Shown here piece after piece: positions 1 to 7,000 of a stretch of 19,897 bases of DNA. The DNA lies in the NCBI GenBank assembly GCA_902766855.1, contig CACXFE010000115.1, forward strand, positions 1 through 19,897, read 5' to 3'. This stretch comes from Oscillospiraceae bacterium (GTDB taxonomy: Bacteria; Bacillota; Clostridia; Oscillospirales; Acutalibacteraceae). Within the stretch, counting starts at the first letter, position 1. Each line of letters starts with the position of its first letter. The notes beneath the pieces are model-generated. The model searched no databases. It saw only the letters and a list, made by a program, of their open reading frames with translations, and was not told the DNA's origin. The position numbers and the translations under genes are program-made.

Positions 1-20
1 GGGATCAGCCCGGTTTCCTC

Positions 21-227
21 TTTGCCTGTCGAAAAAACCAAATCAACAACTTTGCGCCGTTTTCGGCGCAATTTTTGTTTTCCGGCGGCAGGTGCGGCGG
101 AAAACTCCTTATAAGCGAAACCCGTTTATAAAGGCGGGTTTCAGGGGTACAGGGGTGGTATTGGCGGGATAGAGAGCAGGCCAAAAATCGTTGGTTTTCG
201 GGCGAACGGCATCCCCCTCCAAGAAAA
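21..227 (-). repeat. Structured intergenic repeat, copy 1 (sense to spoIID)
   Basis: This stretch, read on the minus strand, aligns almost end to end with 18852-19060 read on the plus strand, at roughly 80 to 85 percent identity by eye. It begins 2 bases after the spoIID stop codon and ends at GACAGGCAAA (21-30). It holds hairpins at 117-142 (GAAACCCG with CGGGTTTC), 78-104 (one mismatch in the stem) and 52-71 (TTGCGCCG with CGGCGCAA). Unlike copy 2, no T-rich terminator stem is visible after it, because the window ends 20 bases further on. I do not recognise the family. Confidence 0.8.
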
Positions 228-229
228 GG

Positions 230-1189
230 TCACTCCGCCGGCGCCAACACCGTGCCCGGGTAATAGTGGGAAAGAATCTCCCGGTAGTCCGCCCCTTGCC
301 GCGCCATCACGCTTGCGCCGTACTGGCTCATGCCAACGCCATGCCCGTACCCGTAAACCGTGAAGAGAAAGCGCCCGTCCTTCCATTCCACATCGAAGGC
401 GGCGGAGCGCAGCCCTAAAAGCGCCCGAACGCGGGAGCCTTTGAGGGTTTTGCCGCAAACCGTGATTTCCAGCACCGTGCCGGAAGGGGTTTTTTTGATC
501 CCGCTGAAATAGGCGGCGGGTTCGCCGGAGAGGGAGCATTCCTCTGTAAACTTTTGCGCCAGTTCTTCGGCGGAAAAGGCGGCGGTGGTGCGATAATCGG
601 GGGCAAGCAGATCGCCGGGGCTTGCCACCGCCCGTAAATACGGCAGGTCGCCGCCCCAAACGCTTTCACAGGCTTCGGTGCGGCCGGGGGAAATGGCGTG
701 GTAGGCGGCCATAATCAGTTCCCCGTTGAATAGCAAACGCTCCCCCCGCACCGCCGAAAGCGCGGCTTCGATCGTCTTTTCGCAGTCGTCGGCACGGTCG
801 CCCCATTTTTTTCGCGCCTCCTCCCGCGGCAGAAAACTTTGATCGAGGGAAGGGTCGGTAGTGAGGTCGTAAGAGCGGTCGGCATTCTGTTCGCGGCGGC
901 GGCAGGCAAAGGTATAGGCCGCCACCGCTTGCGCTTTCAGGGCTTCCTCCCCGTAGGACGCCGGCATTTCCGCCGCCACCACGCCGAAGAGATAGTCCTG
1001 CTCGGAAACGGTGGAAACAGAGCCGTCCGCCAGGTTGCAAACCCGGAAAGAGCGGTCGGACCGGGCGGAGCGGTCGCCGTTTTCGGCGGGCGGCGCAGAA
1101 TCCTTCAAAAAAGGTTTGTCCATCGTGAAAAGCGGGGTGATCAGCAGTACGGTAAGAACAAAAAATGCGGAAAAGAATATTTTTTTCAT
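230..1189 (-). CDS. spoIID: SpoIID/LytB-type lytic transglycosylase
   Basis: A 319-residue protein of the SpoIID family. In endospore formers SpoIID is anchored in the mother-cell membrane, cleaves peptidoglycan glycan strands and drives engulfment together with SpoIIM and SpoIIP. Residues 1-22 form a single N-terminal hydrophobic anchor. The family motif VVAAEMPASYGEEALKAQA follows, with the presumed catalytic Glu at residue 74, then the SPGRTEACESVW segment, and near the C-terminus the strongly conserved HGVGMSQYGA. I chose the ATG at 1187-1189 because AGGAAA lies just upstream and because the hydrophobic segment then starts the protein. The open frame extends to 1294, but that extension looks non-coding and overlaps the divergent promoter region. 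The gene is divergent from the membrane-protein operon and is followed immediately by the structured repeat. It could be a SpoIID paralogue (LytB-like) rather than the sporulation protein itself. Confidence 0.9.
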   Translation of the reverse strand: MKKIFFSAFFVLTVLLITPLFTMDKPFLKDSAPPAENGDRSARSDRSFRVCNLADGSVSTVSEQDYLFGVVAAEMPASYGEEALKAQAVAAYTFACRRREQNADRSYDLTTDPSLDQSFLPREEARKKWGDRADDCEKTIEAALSAVRGERLLFNGELIMAAYHAISPGRTEACESVWGGDLPYLRAVASPGDLLAPDYRTTAAFSAEELAQKFTEECSLSGEPAAYFSGIKKTPSGTVLEITVCGKTLKGSRVRALLGLRSAAFDVEWKDGRFLFTVYGYGHGVGMSQYGASVMARQGADYREILSHYYPGTVLAPAE

Positions 1190-1210
1190 ACAGGTTTCCT
1201 GCCTTTGGTA

Positions 1211-1239
1211 TTGACATTTTTTCTCATTCAAGATACAAT
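1211..1239 (+). promoter_or_regulatory. Sigma-A promoter for the membrane protein-trmB-rsmG operon
   Basis: TTGACA at 1211-1216 and TACAAT at 1234-1239 are separated by exactly 17 bases, and transcription should start near 1246. This leaves a leader of about 65 bases ending in the GGAGG ribosome binding site at 1301-1305. It is one of the best promoter matches in the window. It lies in the upstream region shared with the divergent spoIID gene. Confidence 0.85.
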
Positions 1240-1311
1240 AACAGTATCCCTTTCGGGCGGATAATAATATGTATGCGGGGTCGTCCCGTTTCATGAATAC
1301 GGAGGAAAAAG

Positions 1312-2100
1312 ATGAAGTACGGAAAATTGATGCTGTTTTGGTGGATCGCGCTGCCGGTCAGCCTGTTGATGCGGTTGTTTCAATTATTTTTCACGGTGGA
1401 TCGCGGCACCGGCTTCTTTTTGCAGGAGCAGAAAACGGTGGGCGTGGTGCTGACGGTGCTGATCGGCGTGTTTTGCGCGGTTTCGGTGATTCTGGCGTTT
1501 ACCTCGCACCGCCGGCCGGAACACCCCCCGAAGAAAAATCTGCCGATCGCGCTCGGCGCGCTTTTGGCGGCGGCGGCAACGGGGCATGAATTGGTACGGG
1601 AATCCTTCTCGGGCACGGTGCTTCGTTGGCAACTCACCTTGCTTGCCGTGGCGGGCGTCGCGGCGGTGGCGTGGTTTGCGGCTTTCGGACTTTCGCAGAT
1701 CCTGCCGCTTCGGGTACCGCCTGTTTTGGCGGCGATCCCGGCGTTTTATATGGTCATCCGCATTATTTGCGCGTTCACTTCGATTTCCTCGCTGGCGCTG
1801 ATTTCGGATAACCTGCTTTTAATGGCCGCTTACTGCACGGCATTGCTCTTTTTTATCCAACTCGGGAAACTGTATAACGGGCTGGAAGGGGACAGCAACT
1901 TCCGCAAATTGCTGGCGTCCGGGTTGGCGGCGGTCCTGCTTTGCCTGACGCAAAGCATCCCCCATATCGTGATCAATCTTTGCACGGAAGGGTATCATCA
2001 CACATCGGATGCCGCCAATGCGTCGGTTCTGGCGTATGGGGTGTTGATTTTGGCGTTTACTCTTTCACATTTTTCGAAACGGAACATGGAAGCCGTATGA
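1312..2100 (+). CDS. Conserved polytopic membrane protein, function unknown
   Basis: A 262-residue, very hydrophobic protein that I do not recognise. Seven or eight membrane segments can be drawn, roughly at residues 7-27, 43-63, 78-94, 105-127, 130-152, 155-182, 197-220 and 232-252. Short basic or polar loops separate them, for example SHRRPEHPPKK near residue 65 and LYNGLEGDSNFRK near 187. No cofactor or transport motif stands out. The start is supported by GGAGG at 1301-1305, six bases before the ATG, and by the promoter upstream. Its stop overlaps the trmB start as ATGA, so the two are probably translationally coupled. The neighbours are RNA methyltransferases, which says little about its role. 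Confidence 0.8.
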   Translation: MKYGKLMLFWWIALPVSLLMRLFQLFFTVDRGTGFFLQEQKTVGVVLTVLIGVFCAVSVILAFTSHRRPEHPPKKNLPIALGALLAAAATGHELVRESFSGTVLRWQLTLLAVAGVAAVAWFAAFGLSQILPLRVPPVLAAIPAFYMVIRIICAFTSISSLALISDNLLLMAAYCTALLFFIQLGKLYNGLEGDSNFRKLLASGLAAVLLCLTQSIPHIVINLCTEGYHHTSDAANASVLAYGVLILAFTLSHFSKRNMEAV

Positions 2101-2795
2101 GGATGCGCAGAAAAAAGCATTTGGAAGATCGCGTTGCCGCGGTTTCCGATGTGCTGTTGATCAGTGAGATCGACGAAGACCAGCGGAACTTTCAAACCGC
2201 AGTGCTTTCGCCGGAATATATCGAGTTGGAAAAATGGTTTCCGCACCGTGCCCCGCTGTATTTGGAGATCGGGTGCGGCAAAGGCGGGTTTGCCGCCGAA
2301 TTTGCGCGCACACATCCCGAAATCAACCTGCTGGCGGTGGAAAAGAGCGCCAATGTGATCGTCAGCGCCTGCGAAAAGGCGATCGAACAGGGGCTTGATA
2401 ACCTGCGGTTTATCAAATGCGGGGCGGAGTATCTGCCGCGTTATCTGCCAAACGGCACGGTAGAGCGCATATTTTTGAATTTTTCCTGCCCGTTCCCCAA
2501 AAACCGGTATGCTTCCCATCGGTTGACGCACCCCCGGTTTTTAGAACTGTATAAAGCCCTGCTGGCGCCGGGCGGCGAGATCCACCAAAAAACCGATAAT
2601 CGCGGGTTGTTTGAGTTTTCGATCGAAGCGTTGAGCGGCGCGGGCTTCCGCCTGCAAAACATTTCGCTGGATCTGCACCATAGCGGGTTTGAAGGGAATA
2701 TCGAAACCGAGTATGAGCGAAAATTTGCCTCACAAGGGCTGCCGATTTATCGGTTGGAGGCGGTTTTGCCCCGGAAAGGCGGCGAAGGGGAATGA
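2097..2795 (+). CDS. trmB: tRNA (guanine-N7-)-methyltransferase TrmB
   Basis: A 232-residue SAM-dependent methyltransferase expected to make m7G46 in tRNA, in the cytoplasm. The SAM-binding motif YLEIGCGKGGFAAEFA lies at about residues 55-70, and the acidic residue binding the adenosine ribose is in LLAVEKS. The family segment that usually reads FSDPWPK reads FSCPFPK here (Cys131 and Phe133), followed by the expected HRLTHPRFL and by QKTDNRGLFEFS. The family's usual length is 210-240 residues. I chose the ATG at 2097 because it overlaps the previous stop, lies four bases after GGAAG, and gives the typical basic start MRMRRKKHLEDR. The frame is open further upstream, but that part overlaps the membrane-protein gene in another frame. 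The Asp-to-Cys change is discussed as a finding. Confidence 0.9.
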   Translation: MRMRRKKHLEDRVAAVSDVLLISEIDEDQRNFQTAVLSPEYIELEKWFPHRAPLYLEIGCGKGGFAAEFARTHPEINLLAVEKSANVIVSACEKAIEQGLDNLRFIKCGAEYLPRYLPNGTVERIFLNFSCPFPKNRYASHRLTHPRFLELYKALLAPGGEIHQKTDNRGLFEFSIEALSGAGFRLQNISLDLHHSGFEGNIETEYERKFASQGLPIYRLEAVLPRKGGEGE

Positions 2796-3511
2796 CGCGC
2801 TTTTCGTTTGAAACGATCGCGGCGGATTGCGCGGCTTTCGGCGTTCCGCTGGAAAACGGGCTTGCCGAACGGCTGGCGTTTTACGGCGAGCAACTGCTTG
2901 TATGGAATGAAAAGATGAATCTGACCGCGATCACCGCCCCGGAAGAAGTGGTGATCAAACATTTTTACGATTGCCTGCTTTTCTTCAAGCAGGTGGAAGT
3001 GCCGCAAGGCGCCCGTGTGATCGATGTGGGCACCGGCGCGGGCTTCCCGGGAATGGTGCTGAAACTGGCGCGCCCGGATCTGACCGTTACTTTGCTGGAC
3101 AGCCTGCAAAAACGCCTGACCTTTTTGGAAGAAGTGATCGGCGGGTTGGGGCTTACCGGGATCACCACCGTGCATATGCGTGCGGAAGACGCGGGGCACG
3201 CTCCCGCGCTGCGGGAGGGGTTTGAGATCGCCTGCGCCCGCGCGGTGGCGGCATTGCCCGTGTTGGCGGAATACTGCCTGCCGCTGGTAAAGCCCGGCGG
3301 CGTGTTTGTTGCGATGAAGGGCGCTTCGGCAGAACAGGAAGCAGCCGAGGCGCAAAACGCGATCCGCCTGTTGGGGGGCGCCGCGCCGGAGGTAGCGCCG
3401 GAACAGTTGCCCGGCGGGGAAAAACGCGCGTTTATCACGGTCAAAAAAATATCGCAAACTCCGACAAAATATCCCCGCAAACCAAAAGAAATGGCAAAAC
3501 AGCCGCTTTAA
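2792..3511 (+). CDS. rsmG: 16S rRNA (guanine527-N7)-methyltransferase RsmG
   Basis: A 239-residue protein matching RsmG (formerly GidB), which methylates G527 of 16S rRNA. Loss of this modification gives low-level streptomycin resistance in several bacteria. Visible signatures are WNEKMNLTAIT at residues 38-48, the HFYD segment at 57-60, SAM motif I VIDVGTGAGFPGMVL at about 76-90, and RAVAALPVLAEYCLPLVKPG further on. The length is normal. The start overlaps the trmB stop as ATGA at 2792-2795 and follows AAGGGG. The C-terminal tail of about 20 residues (KKISQTPTKYPRKPKEMAKQPL) is basic, looks unstructured, and runs into the terminator. The gene lies directly upstream of a Noc/ParB gene, as rsmG does in Bacillus. 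Confidence 0.95.
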   Translation: MTRFSFETIAADCAAFGVPLENGLAERLAFYGEQLLVWNEKMNLTAITAPEEVVIKHFYDCLLFFKQVEVPQGARVIDVGTGAGFPGMVLKLARPDLTVTLLDSLQKRLTFLEEVIGGLGLTGITTVHMRAEDAGHAPALREGFEIACARAVAALPVLAEYCLPLVKPGGVFVAMKGASAEQEAAEAQNAIRLLGGAAPEVAPEQLPGGEKRAFITVKKISQTPTKYPRKPKEMAKQPL

Positions 3512-3524
3512 GCGGCTGTTTTTT
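3496..3524 (+). terminator. Rho-independent terminator of the rsmG operon
   Basis: CAGCCGCT (3500-3507) pairs perfectly with AGCGGCTG (3511-3518), is flanked by AAAA and TTTT that extend the stem, and is followed by a run of T to 3524. The loop is only about 3 bases. The rsmG stop codon TAA (3509-3511) lies in the loop, so the hairpin is partly coding. Confidence 0.9.
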
Positions 3525-3559
3525 GTAAAAGAAAGGCCTTTCGGCTCGACCGATTTTTC

Positions 3560-3587
3560 TTTACAAATCCCGCCCGCCGTGTACAAT
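3560..3587 (+). promoter_or_regulatory. Putative sigma-A promoter for noc
   Basis: TTTACA at 3560-3565 and TACAAT at 3582-3587 are 16 bases apart, immediately after the rsmG terminator. The predicted start near 3594 leaves a very short leader before the GGGAGGG ribosome binding site at 3598-3604. This suggests that noc is transcribed separately from rsmG. Confidence 0.65.
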
Positions 3588-3610
3588 GAAAGAAAACGGG
3601 AGGGATCGGC

Positions 3611-4438
3611 ATGATGGGTGTACCCGAAAAAAAGTTGTTGATGCTGCGGCCGGAGGAGATCGCCCCTTCTCCCAATCAACCGCGCAAAAGTTTTGATGGC
3701 TACCAGTTGAAACTGCTGGCGGACAGCATTGCCGCCAGCGGCATTTTACAGCCGTTGGCGGTGCGCAAACGCGGGGACGGCGTGTATGAATTGATCGCGG
3801 GGGAGCGGCGGCTGAAAGCGGCGGTCATGGCGGGGCTGAAACGGGTACCCTGCATCCTGCACAAAGCGGATGGCGAAACCGCCGCCCTTTTGACCGTGCT
3901 GGAAAATTTACAGCGCAGCGATTTGACCGCCTTTGAAGAGGCCGAGGGCATTCGCCGCCTGATCACCGAGTACGGCATGCCGCAATCCGAAGCGGCGGAA
4001 AGGCTTGGGATCGCGCAATCCACCCTGTCAAATAAACTGCGGCTTTTGCGGCTGGACGAGCCGATCCGGGAGCGGCTTCTTTCCGCGGGGCTGACCGAGC
4101 GCCACGCCCGCGCCCTGCTGCGTATTCCCGAAGAACAGCGGGAAGAGGCGCTGGATCGCATTTTGGCGGAAGGCATGACTTTGCGCCAGACCGAGGAGTA
4201 TATTTCCGCTCTGCTTCTCCCGCCCACCCCCAAAAAGACGGAGCCGGTGCGCAAAGCCGCGATCGGGGATGTGCGCCTTTTTTCCAACAGCCTTTCAAAA
4301 TTGGTCACGACTTTGCAAAACGCGGGCATCGAGGCCGATTCCAAGCGGCAGGAGAGTGAAGAATTCATCGAATTTCAGGTGCGCATCCGGAAAAACGCCG
4401 CCAAGATCGAAAAAGGCACCCAACTGAAAATCTGTTAA
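3611..4438 (+). CDS. noc: ParB/Noc-family nucleoid protein
   Basis: A 275-residue member of the ParB/Spo0J/Noc CTPase family. The ParB N-terminal domain (about residues 10-100) shows NQPRKSFD, the nucleotide-binding GERRLKAA at 64-71 and ENLQRSDL at 98-105. A helix-turn-helix follows at about 124-146 (QSEAAERLGIAQSTLSNKLR), then a linker and a C-terminal dimerisation segment. In Bacillus, Noc sits directly after rsmG and blocks septum formation over the nucleoid, whereas ParB/Spo0J is beside parA/soj. The position after rsmG and the QSTLSNKLRLL helix favour Noc, but no parA is in view and a ParB identity cannot be excluded. GGGAGGG lies six bases before the ATG. A second in-frame ATG at 3614 is equally possible. 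Confidence 0.85.
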   Translation: MMGVPEKKLLMLRPEEIAPSPNQPRKSFDGYQLKLLADSIAASGILQPLAVRKRGDGVYELIAGERRLKAAVMAGLKRVPCILHKADGETAALLTVLENLQRSDLTAFEEAEGIRRLITEYGMPQSEAAERLGIAQSTLSNKLRLLRLDEPIRERLLSAGLTERHARALLRIPEEQREEALDRILAEGMTLRQTEEYISALLLPPTPKKTEPVRKAAIGDVRLFSNSLSKLVTTLQNAGIEADSKRQESEEFIEFQVRIRKNAAKIEKGTQLKIC

Positions 4439-4445
4439 AAAAGAC

Positions 4446-4475
4446 TTGATTTGCCTACCGGTTTGATAGTATAAT
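4446..4475 (+). promoter_or_regulatory. Promoter of the rrf2-SLOG pair, with possible Rrf2 site
   Basis: TTGATT at 4446-4451 and a perfect TATAAT at 4470-4475 are 18 bases apart. The spacer contains CTACCGGTTTGATAG, a weak CTA/TAG dyad, between the two boxes. Since Rrf2 regulators often bind over their own promoters, this could be an autoregulatory site, but the symmetry is poor and the binding part is inference. Confidence 0.7.
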
Positions 4476-4508
4476 AGAAACCAGAAAACCGAAAGAGAGG
4501 CAAACAGC

Positions 4509-4934
4509 ATGATTTCCACCAAAGGGCGGTATTCCGTTCGCATTTTGTTAGATTTAGCCGAGCACCAGGGCGCTGCCTATATCCCGATGAAGGATGTGGC
4601 GAAGCGGCAAGGGATCTCTTTAAAATATATCGAGCAGCTGTTGCCGGCGTTGAAAGCGGGCAACCTGCTTGACAGCAGCCACGGCAAAGGCGGCGGGTAC
4701 CGTTTGAGCCGGGAGCCGGACGCCATCACTTTATGGGAGATCCTGCGGCTGGCGGAAGGGGATTTGGCGCCGGTTTCCTGCCTGAAAGAGGATGCCAAGC
4801 CCTGCGCCCGCGCGGCGGAGTGCCGCACCTTGTCGATTTGGGAGGAGTATTTTCATTTGACGAAGGACTATTTTTCCGGCTTGACGCTGGCGGATCTGAT
4901 GCAGGAAGAAATGCCTGATAATTATGTCATCTGA
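4509..4934 (+). CDS. Rrf2-family transcriptional regulator (IscR-like)
   Basis: A 141-residue winged-helix regulator of the Rrf2 family. The N-terminus MISTKGRYSVRILLDLA is the family hallmark. The recognition helix lies near KRQGISLKYIEQLLPAL (residues 33-49) and the wing at GKGGGYRLSR (59-68). Cys91, Cys99 and Cys105 have the arrangement C-x7-C-x5-C in the place where IscR and related sensors bind an Fe-S cluster, so an iron-sulfur or redox sensor role is likely. Unlike typical IscR genes it is not followed by iscS or iscU. The downstream partner is a SLOG protein whose start overlaps this gene's end by 11 bases. GAGAGG (4495-4500) precedes the ATG. CymR-like cysteine regulation is an alternative, but CymR lacks these cysteines. 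Confidence 0.9.
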   Translation: MISTKGRYSVRILLDLAEHQGAAYIPMKDVAKRQGISLKYIEQLLPALKAGNLLDSSHGKGGGYRLSREPDAITLWEILRLAEGDLAPVSCLKEDAKPCARAAECRTLSIWEEYFHLTKDYFSGLTLADLMQEEMPDNYVI

Positions 4935-5472
4935 ATCCATGAAAAACCATACATTGATCAGCGGAAAAACCGTTTGTTTTACAGGGCACCGGCGGTTGCC
5001 GGCGGATCCCGCCCCCTTGCGGGAGAAATTGCGGCAGGTACTGCGGCAAAAAGCGGAAGAAGGCGTGACCTGCTTTCGGGCGGGCGGCGCGCTGGGGTTT
5101 GATACTTTGGCGGCGCAATGCGTGTTGGAACTGAAAGAGGAGTTGCCGCATCTGCGCCTGGTTTTGATGCTTCCCTGCCGGGATCAGGCGCGCTTTTGGA
5201 GCGCGGGCGCGGTGCGGGAGTATGAGCGCATCCGTGCCGCGGCAGATGAGGTGGAAGTGCTTGCCGAAACCTATACGCCCGGATGTATGCACCGGCGGGA
5301 TCGCGCGCTGGTAGAGGGGAGCGATCTGTGCATTTGCTACCTCACCCATGCTTCGGGCGGCACGGCGTACACCGTGAATGAGGCGAAAAAACGCGGCGTG
5401 GCGGTACTCAATCTGGCGGAGGAGCCAACCTATGAAACCGTCCCGCTTTTTTCAGAGGAAGAAAACGAATAA
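4924..5472 (+). CDS. SLOG/DUF1273 (YpsA/YoqJ-like) nucleotide-binding protein
   Basis: A 182-residue single-domain SLOG-fold protein, the fold shared with DprA and LOG phosphoribohydrolases. The DUF1273-type motifs are FTGHRRL at residues 19-25, GGALGFD at 54-60 and GGTAYTVNEAKKRG near 145-158. Together they form the presumed nucleotide or ADP-ribose-like ligand pocket. The biochemical role of this subgroup is not settled; B. subtilis YpsA has been linked to cell division and stress. The ATG at 4924 overlaps the end of the rrf2 gene; its best ribosome binding site, AGGAAG at 4903-4908, is about 15 bases away, so translation may depend on coupling. An alternative ATG at 4939 has no ribosome binding site. 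A strong terminator follows the gene. Confidence 0.85.
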   Translation: MSSESMKNHTLISGKTVCFTGHRRLPADPAPLREKLRQVLRQKAEEGVTCFRAGGALGFDTLAAQCVLELKEELPHLRLVLMLPCRDQARFWSAGAVREYERIRAAADEVEVLAETYTPGCMHRRDRALVEGSDLCICYLTHASGGTAYTVNEAKKRGVAVLNLAEEPTYETVPLFSEEENE

Positions 5473-5483
5473 ATTGATAAACC

Positions 5484-5521
5484 GCACCCCGGTTCCTTTT
5501 CTACGGAACCGGGGTGCTTTT
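5484..5521 (+). terminator. Rho-independent terminator after the SLOG gene
   Basis: GCACCCCGGTTCC (5484-5496) pairs perfectly with GGAACCGGGGTGC (5505-5517) across an 8-base loop and is followed by TTTT. The stem of 13 pairs is very stable. It lies between convergent genes. On the minus strand no good T run follows, so its use for the FAD oxidoreductase gene is uncertain. Confidence 0.95.
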
Positions 5522-5548
5522 CGTGTTTAAAAGATTTTCTTTTGTCGG

Positions 5549-6856
5549 TCAAACTGCGGCGTTCGGCAAAAAGGCGCCCAGTTGAAGCAGGGCTTTTTGC
5601 AGTGCCGTAGTCGGTACCGCGCGCAGATCCCCGGTTTCTTTGGCAAGGGCGGCGGCAGTCCCGGCGGCCTGCCCGGTGATAAAGCAGCAGGGCATCACCC
5701 GCACCGACGCCTGCATGGAACGATCCGCCGAGATACAGCGCCCGGCAACCAGCAGATTTTCAAACCCCTTTACCAAAAGCGAGCGGTAGGGGATGCCGTA
5801 ACTTTCGCCTTTTTGATAGCGCAGTTCCGCAAATTTTTTGGCGTATTCCTCATAGCCTTTGTTTGTGTTTTTGCCTGAATGGATGTCGATCGGGTAGGCG
5901 TACCGCCCGATCTCATCCGGGAAAACGGCACGGCTTAAAAAATCTTCAATATTTAAACAATACTCCCCGGCGATCCGGCGGGTTTCCCGAATGCCGAGCA
6001 GCGCGGCGCTGATGATCGGCTCGGCGTTTTCGTACCCGTCCAGATATTCTTTGTAATACCGGCGGTACTCTAACAGTTGCTGCCGCCCGAGGATCATCCC
6101 CTCGGTCAGCGAATCGGCACGGGTGCCGTCGATCCCGTAGACATGCCCCGCGTTGGAGCCGCCCGTGGTGGTGCTGATCGGCCAGATGCCCGGCAAATGC
6201 CGGTCTTCATTGGTGAACACCCCGTCACGAAACGCGTCGTCTAAACGGCGGCTGTCCGGGCGGACCACCGTTTTCCAATCAATACCGTTCCAAAGCGCGC
6301 AAAGGGTGGCGGCCATCGTGTCGCCGTTTTCATCCCCCATGCAATAGTCTGCTCCGGCCAGCGCGGCAAGATCGCCGTCGCCCGTGCAGTCAATAAAAAC
6401 AGAGGCTTTTACCGCAAAGTTTTCCCCCTTCGCGGCACAGATCGCATACCGCACCGCGCCGCCTTCCGTTACCACATCCGCCACCCGGGTGAAAAAGGAA
6501 AAGCGCACGCCGGCGGCGGTGATCATTTCATCGTAACACCGCTTTAAACATTCCACCGGGATACTGTCCGGGCAGTAGCGGCGGTATTCCTCATAGGCGT
6601 GCGTTTTCAGGTAATCGCGCACTTCCGCACCGATGCCGCCCGCCAGGAAATTGACCCCGTCGGTAAATTGCATGAAAGCGGGCACCAGGGATTGCACCGC
6701 CGCCCCGCCGAACGCCCCGCCGTTTTCCGCCAGAAAAACCGACGCGCCCGCCCGTGCCGCCGCCACGGCCGCCGCTACACCGGCAGGGCCGCCGCCCGCC
6801 ACAAAAACATCCACATCATGCTTAACGGGAAGGCTTTTTTGATAGGAAAGGTTCAT
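5549..6856 (-). CDS. FAD-dependent oxidoreductase (FAD_oxidored, PF12831-like)
   Basis: A 435-residue flavoprotein, probably cytoplasmic since no signal peptide is seen. The N-terminal Rossmann dinucleotide motif is AGGGPAGVAAAVAAARAGA (about residues 20-38). The family-typical VFIDCTGDGDLAALAGA is central, and ENLLVAGRCISADRSMQAS with VRVMPCCFITGQAAGTAAA is near the C-terminus. Proteins of this type are common beside glycoside hydrolases in gut and environmental bacteria, but the substrate is not known. The gene is divergent from the GH38 operon across 194 bases and has its own promoter, so shared control with the mannosidase locus is plausible. I prefer the ATG at 6854-6856; a GTG three codons earlier is possible. 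The ribosome binding site is weak for either start. Confidence 0.85.
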   Translation of the reverse strand: MNLSYQKSLPVKHDVDVFVAGGGPAGVAAAVAAARAGASVFLAENGGAFGGAAVQSLVPAFMQFTDGVNFLAGGIGAEVRDYLKTHAYEEYRRYCPDSIPVECLKRCYDEMITAAGVRFSFFTRVADVVTEGGAVRYAICAAKGENFAVKASVFIDCTGDGDLAALAGADYCMGDENGDTMAATLCALWNGIDWKTVVRPDSRRLDDAFRDGVFTNEDRHLPGIWPISTTTGGSNAGHVYGIDGTRADSLTEGMILGRQQLLEYRRYYKEYLDGYENAEPIISAALLGIRETRRIAGEYCLNIEDFLSRAVFPDEIGRYAYPIDIHSGKNTNKGYEEYAKKFAELRYQKGESYGIPYRSLLVKGFENLLVAGRCISADRSMQASVRVMPCCFITGQAAGTAAALAKETGDLRAVPTTALQKALLQLGAFLPNAAV

Positions 6857-6888
6857 ACAAATCACACCCGTAATACAAATTTGTTTTA

Positions 6889-6917
6889 ATTATAGCACAT
6901 ATTTTCCGAAAAAACAA
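6889..6917 (-). promoter_or_regulatory. Promoter of the FAD oxidoreductase gene
   Basis: Read on the minus strand, TTGTTT (6912-6917) and a perfect TATAAT (6889-6894) are 17 bases apart. The start of transcription would fall near 6882, giving a leader of about 26 bases before the ATG at 6856. Confidence 0.7.
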
Positions 6918-6945
6918 GCCTGAATTTGGGAAATTCATAATATTC

Positions 6946-6974
6946 TTGACAAAAACTTTTTTATATGGTATATT
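6946..6974 (+). promoter_or_regulatory. Sigma-A promoter of the GH38 operon
   Basis: TTGACA (6946-6951) and TATATT (6969-6974) are 17 bases apart, pointing toward the mannosidase gene. The predicted start is near 6981, about 70 bases before the ATG. The -35 boxes of this promoter and of the divergent FAD-gene promoter are about 30 bases apart, so one regulator could affect both. Confidence 0.8.
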
Positions 6975-6989
6975 TATTCTAACCAAAGT

Positions 6990-7000
6990 GACGATTCGTC
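6990..7000 (+). promoter_or_regulatory. Operator-like palindrome after the GH38 promoter
   Basis: GACGATTCGTC is an 11-base sequence whose GACGA and TCGTC arms are perfect complements around one central base. It lies about 10 bases downstream of the predicted transcription start in otherwise AT-rich DNA. This is a common place for a repressor operator, but no regulator gene is nearby and the site is inferred from symmetry alone. Confidence 0.35.

Noticed and set aside
1234..1275. Possible sigma-E promoter for spoIID on the minus strand (CATATT, then GATACTGT).
   Set aside because: The spacing is about 17 instead of 14-15 bases and the -10 box is a poor match, so I do not claim it, although sigma-E control of spoIID is known in Bacillus.
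1190..1294. N-terminal extension of the SpoIID frame up to 1294.
   Set aside because: The extension would bury the hydrophobic anchor, lacks a ribosome binding site, and overlaps the divergent promoter. The ATG at 1189 has AGGAAA in front.
1941..2096. TrmB start at 1941.
   Set aside because: This part overlaps the membrane-protein gene in another frame and does not resemble TrmB. The ATGA overlap at 2097 is the natural start.
2747..3679. Long minus-strand open frame opposite rsmG, and similar long frames opposite the esterase (15314-16993, 17786-18844).
   Set aside because: They are antisense to genes with clear family motifs, have no plausible domains or ribosome binding sites, and reflect the GC-rich codon bias.
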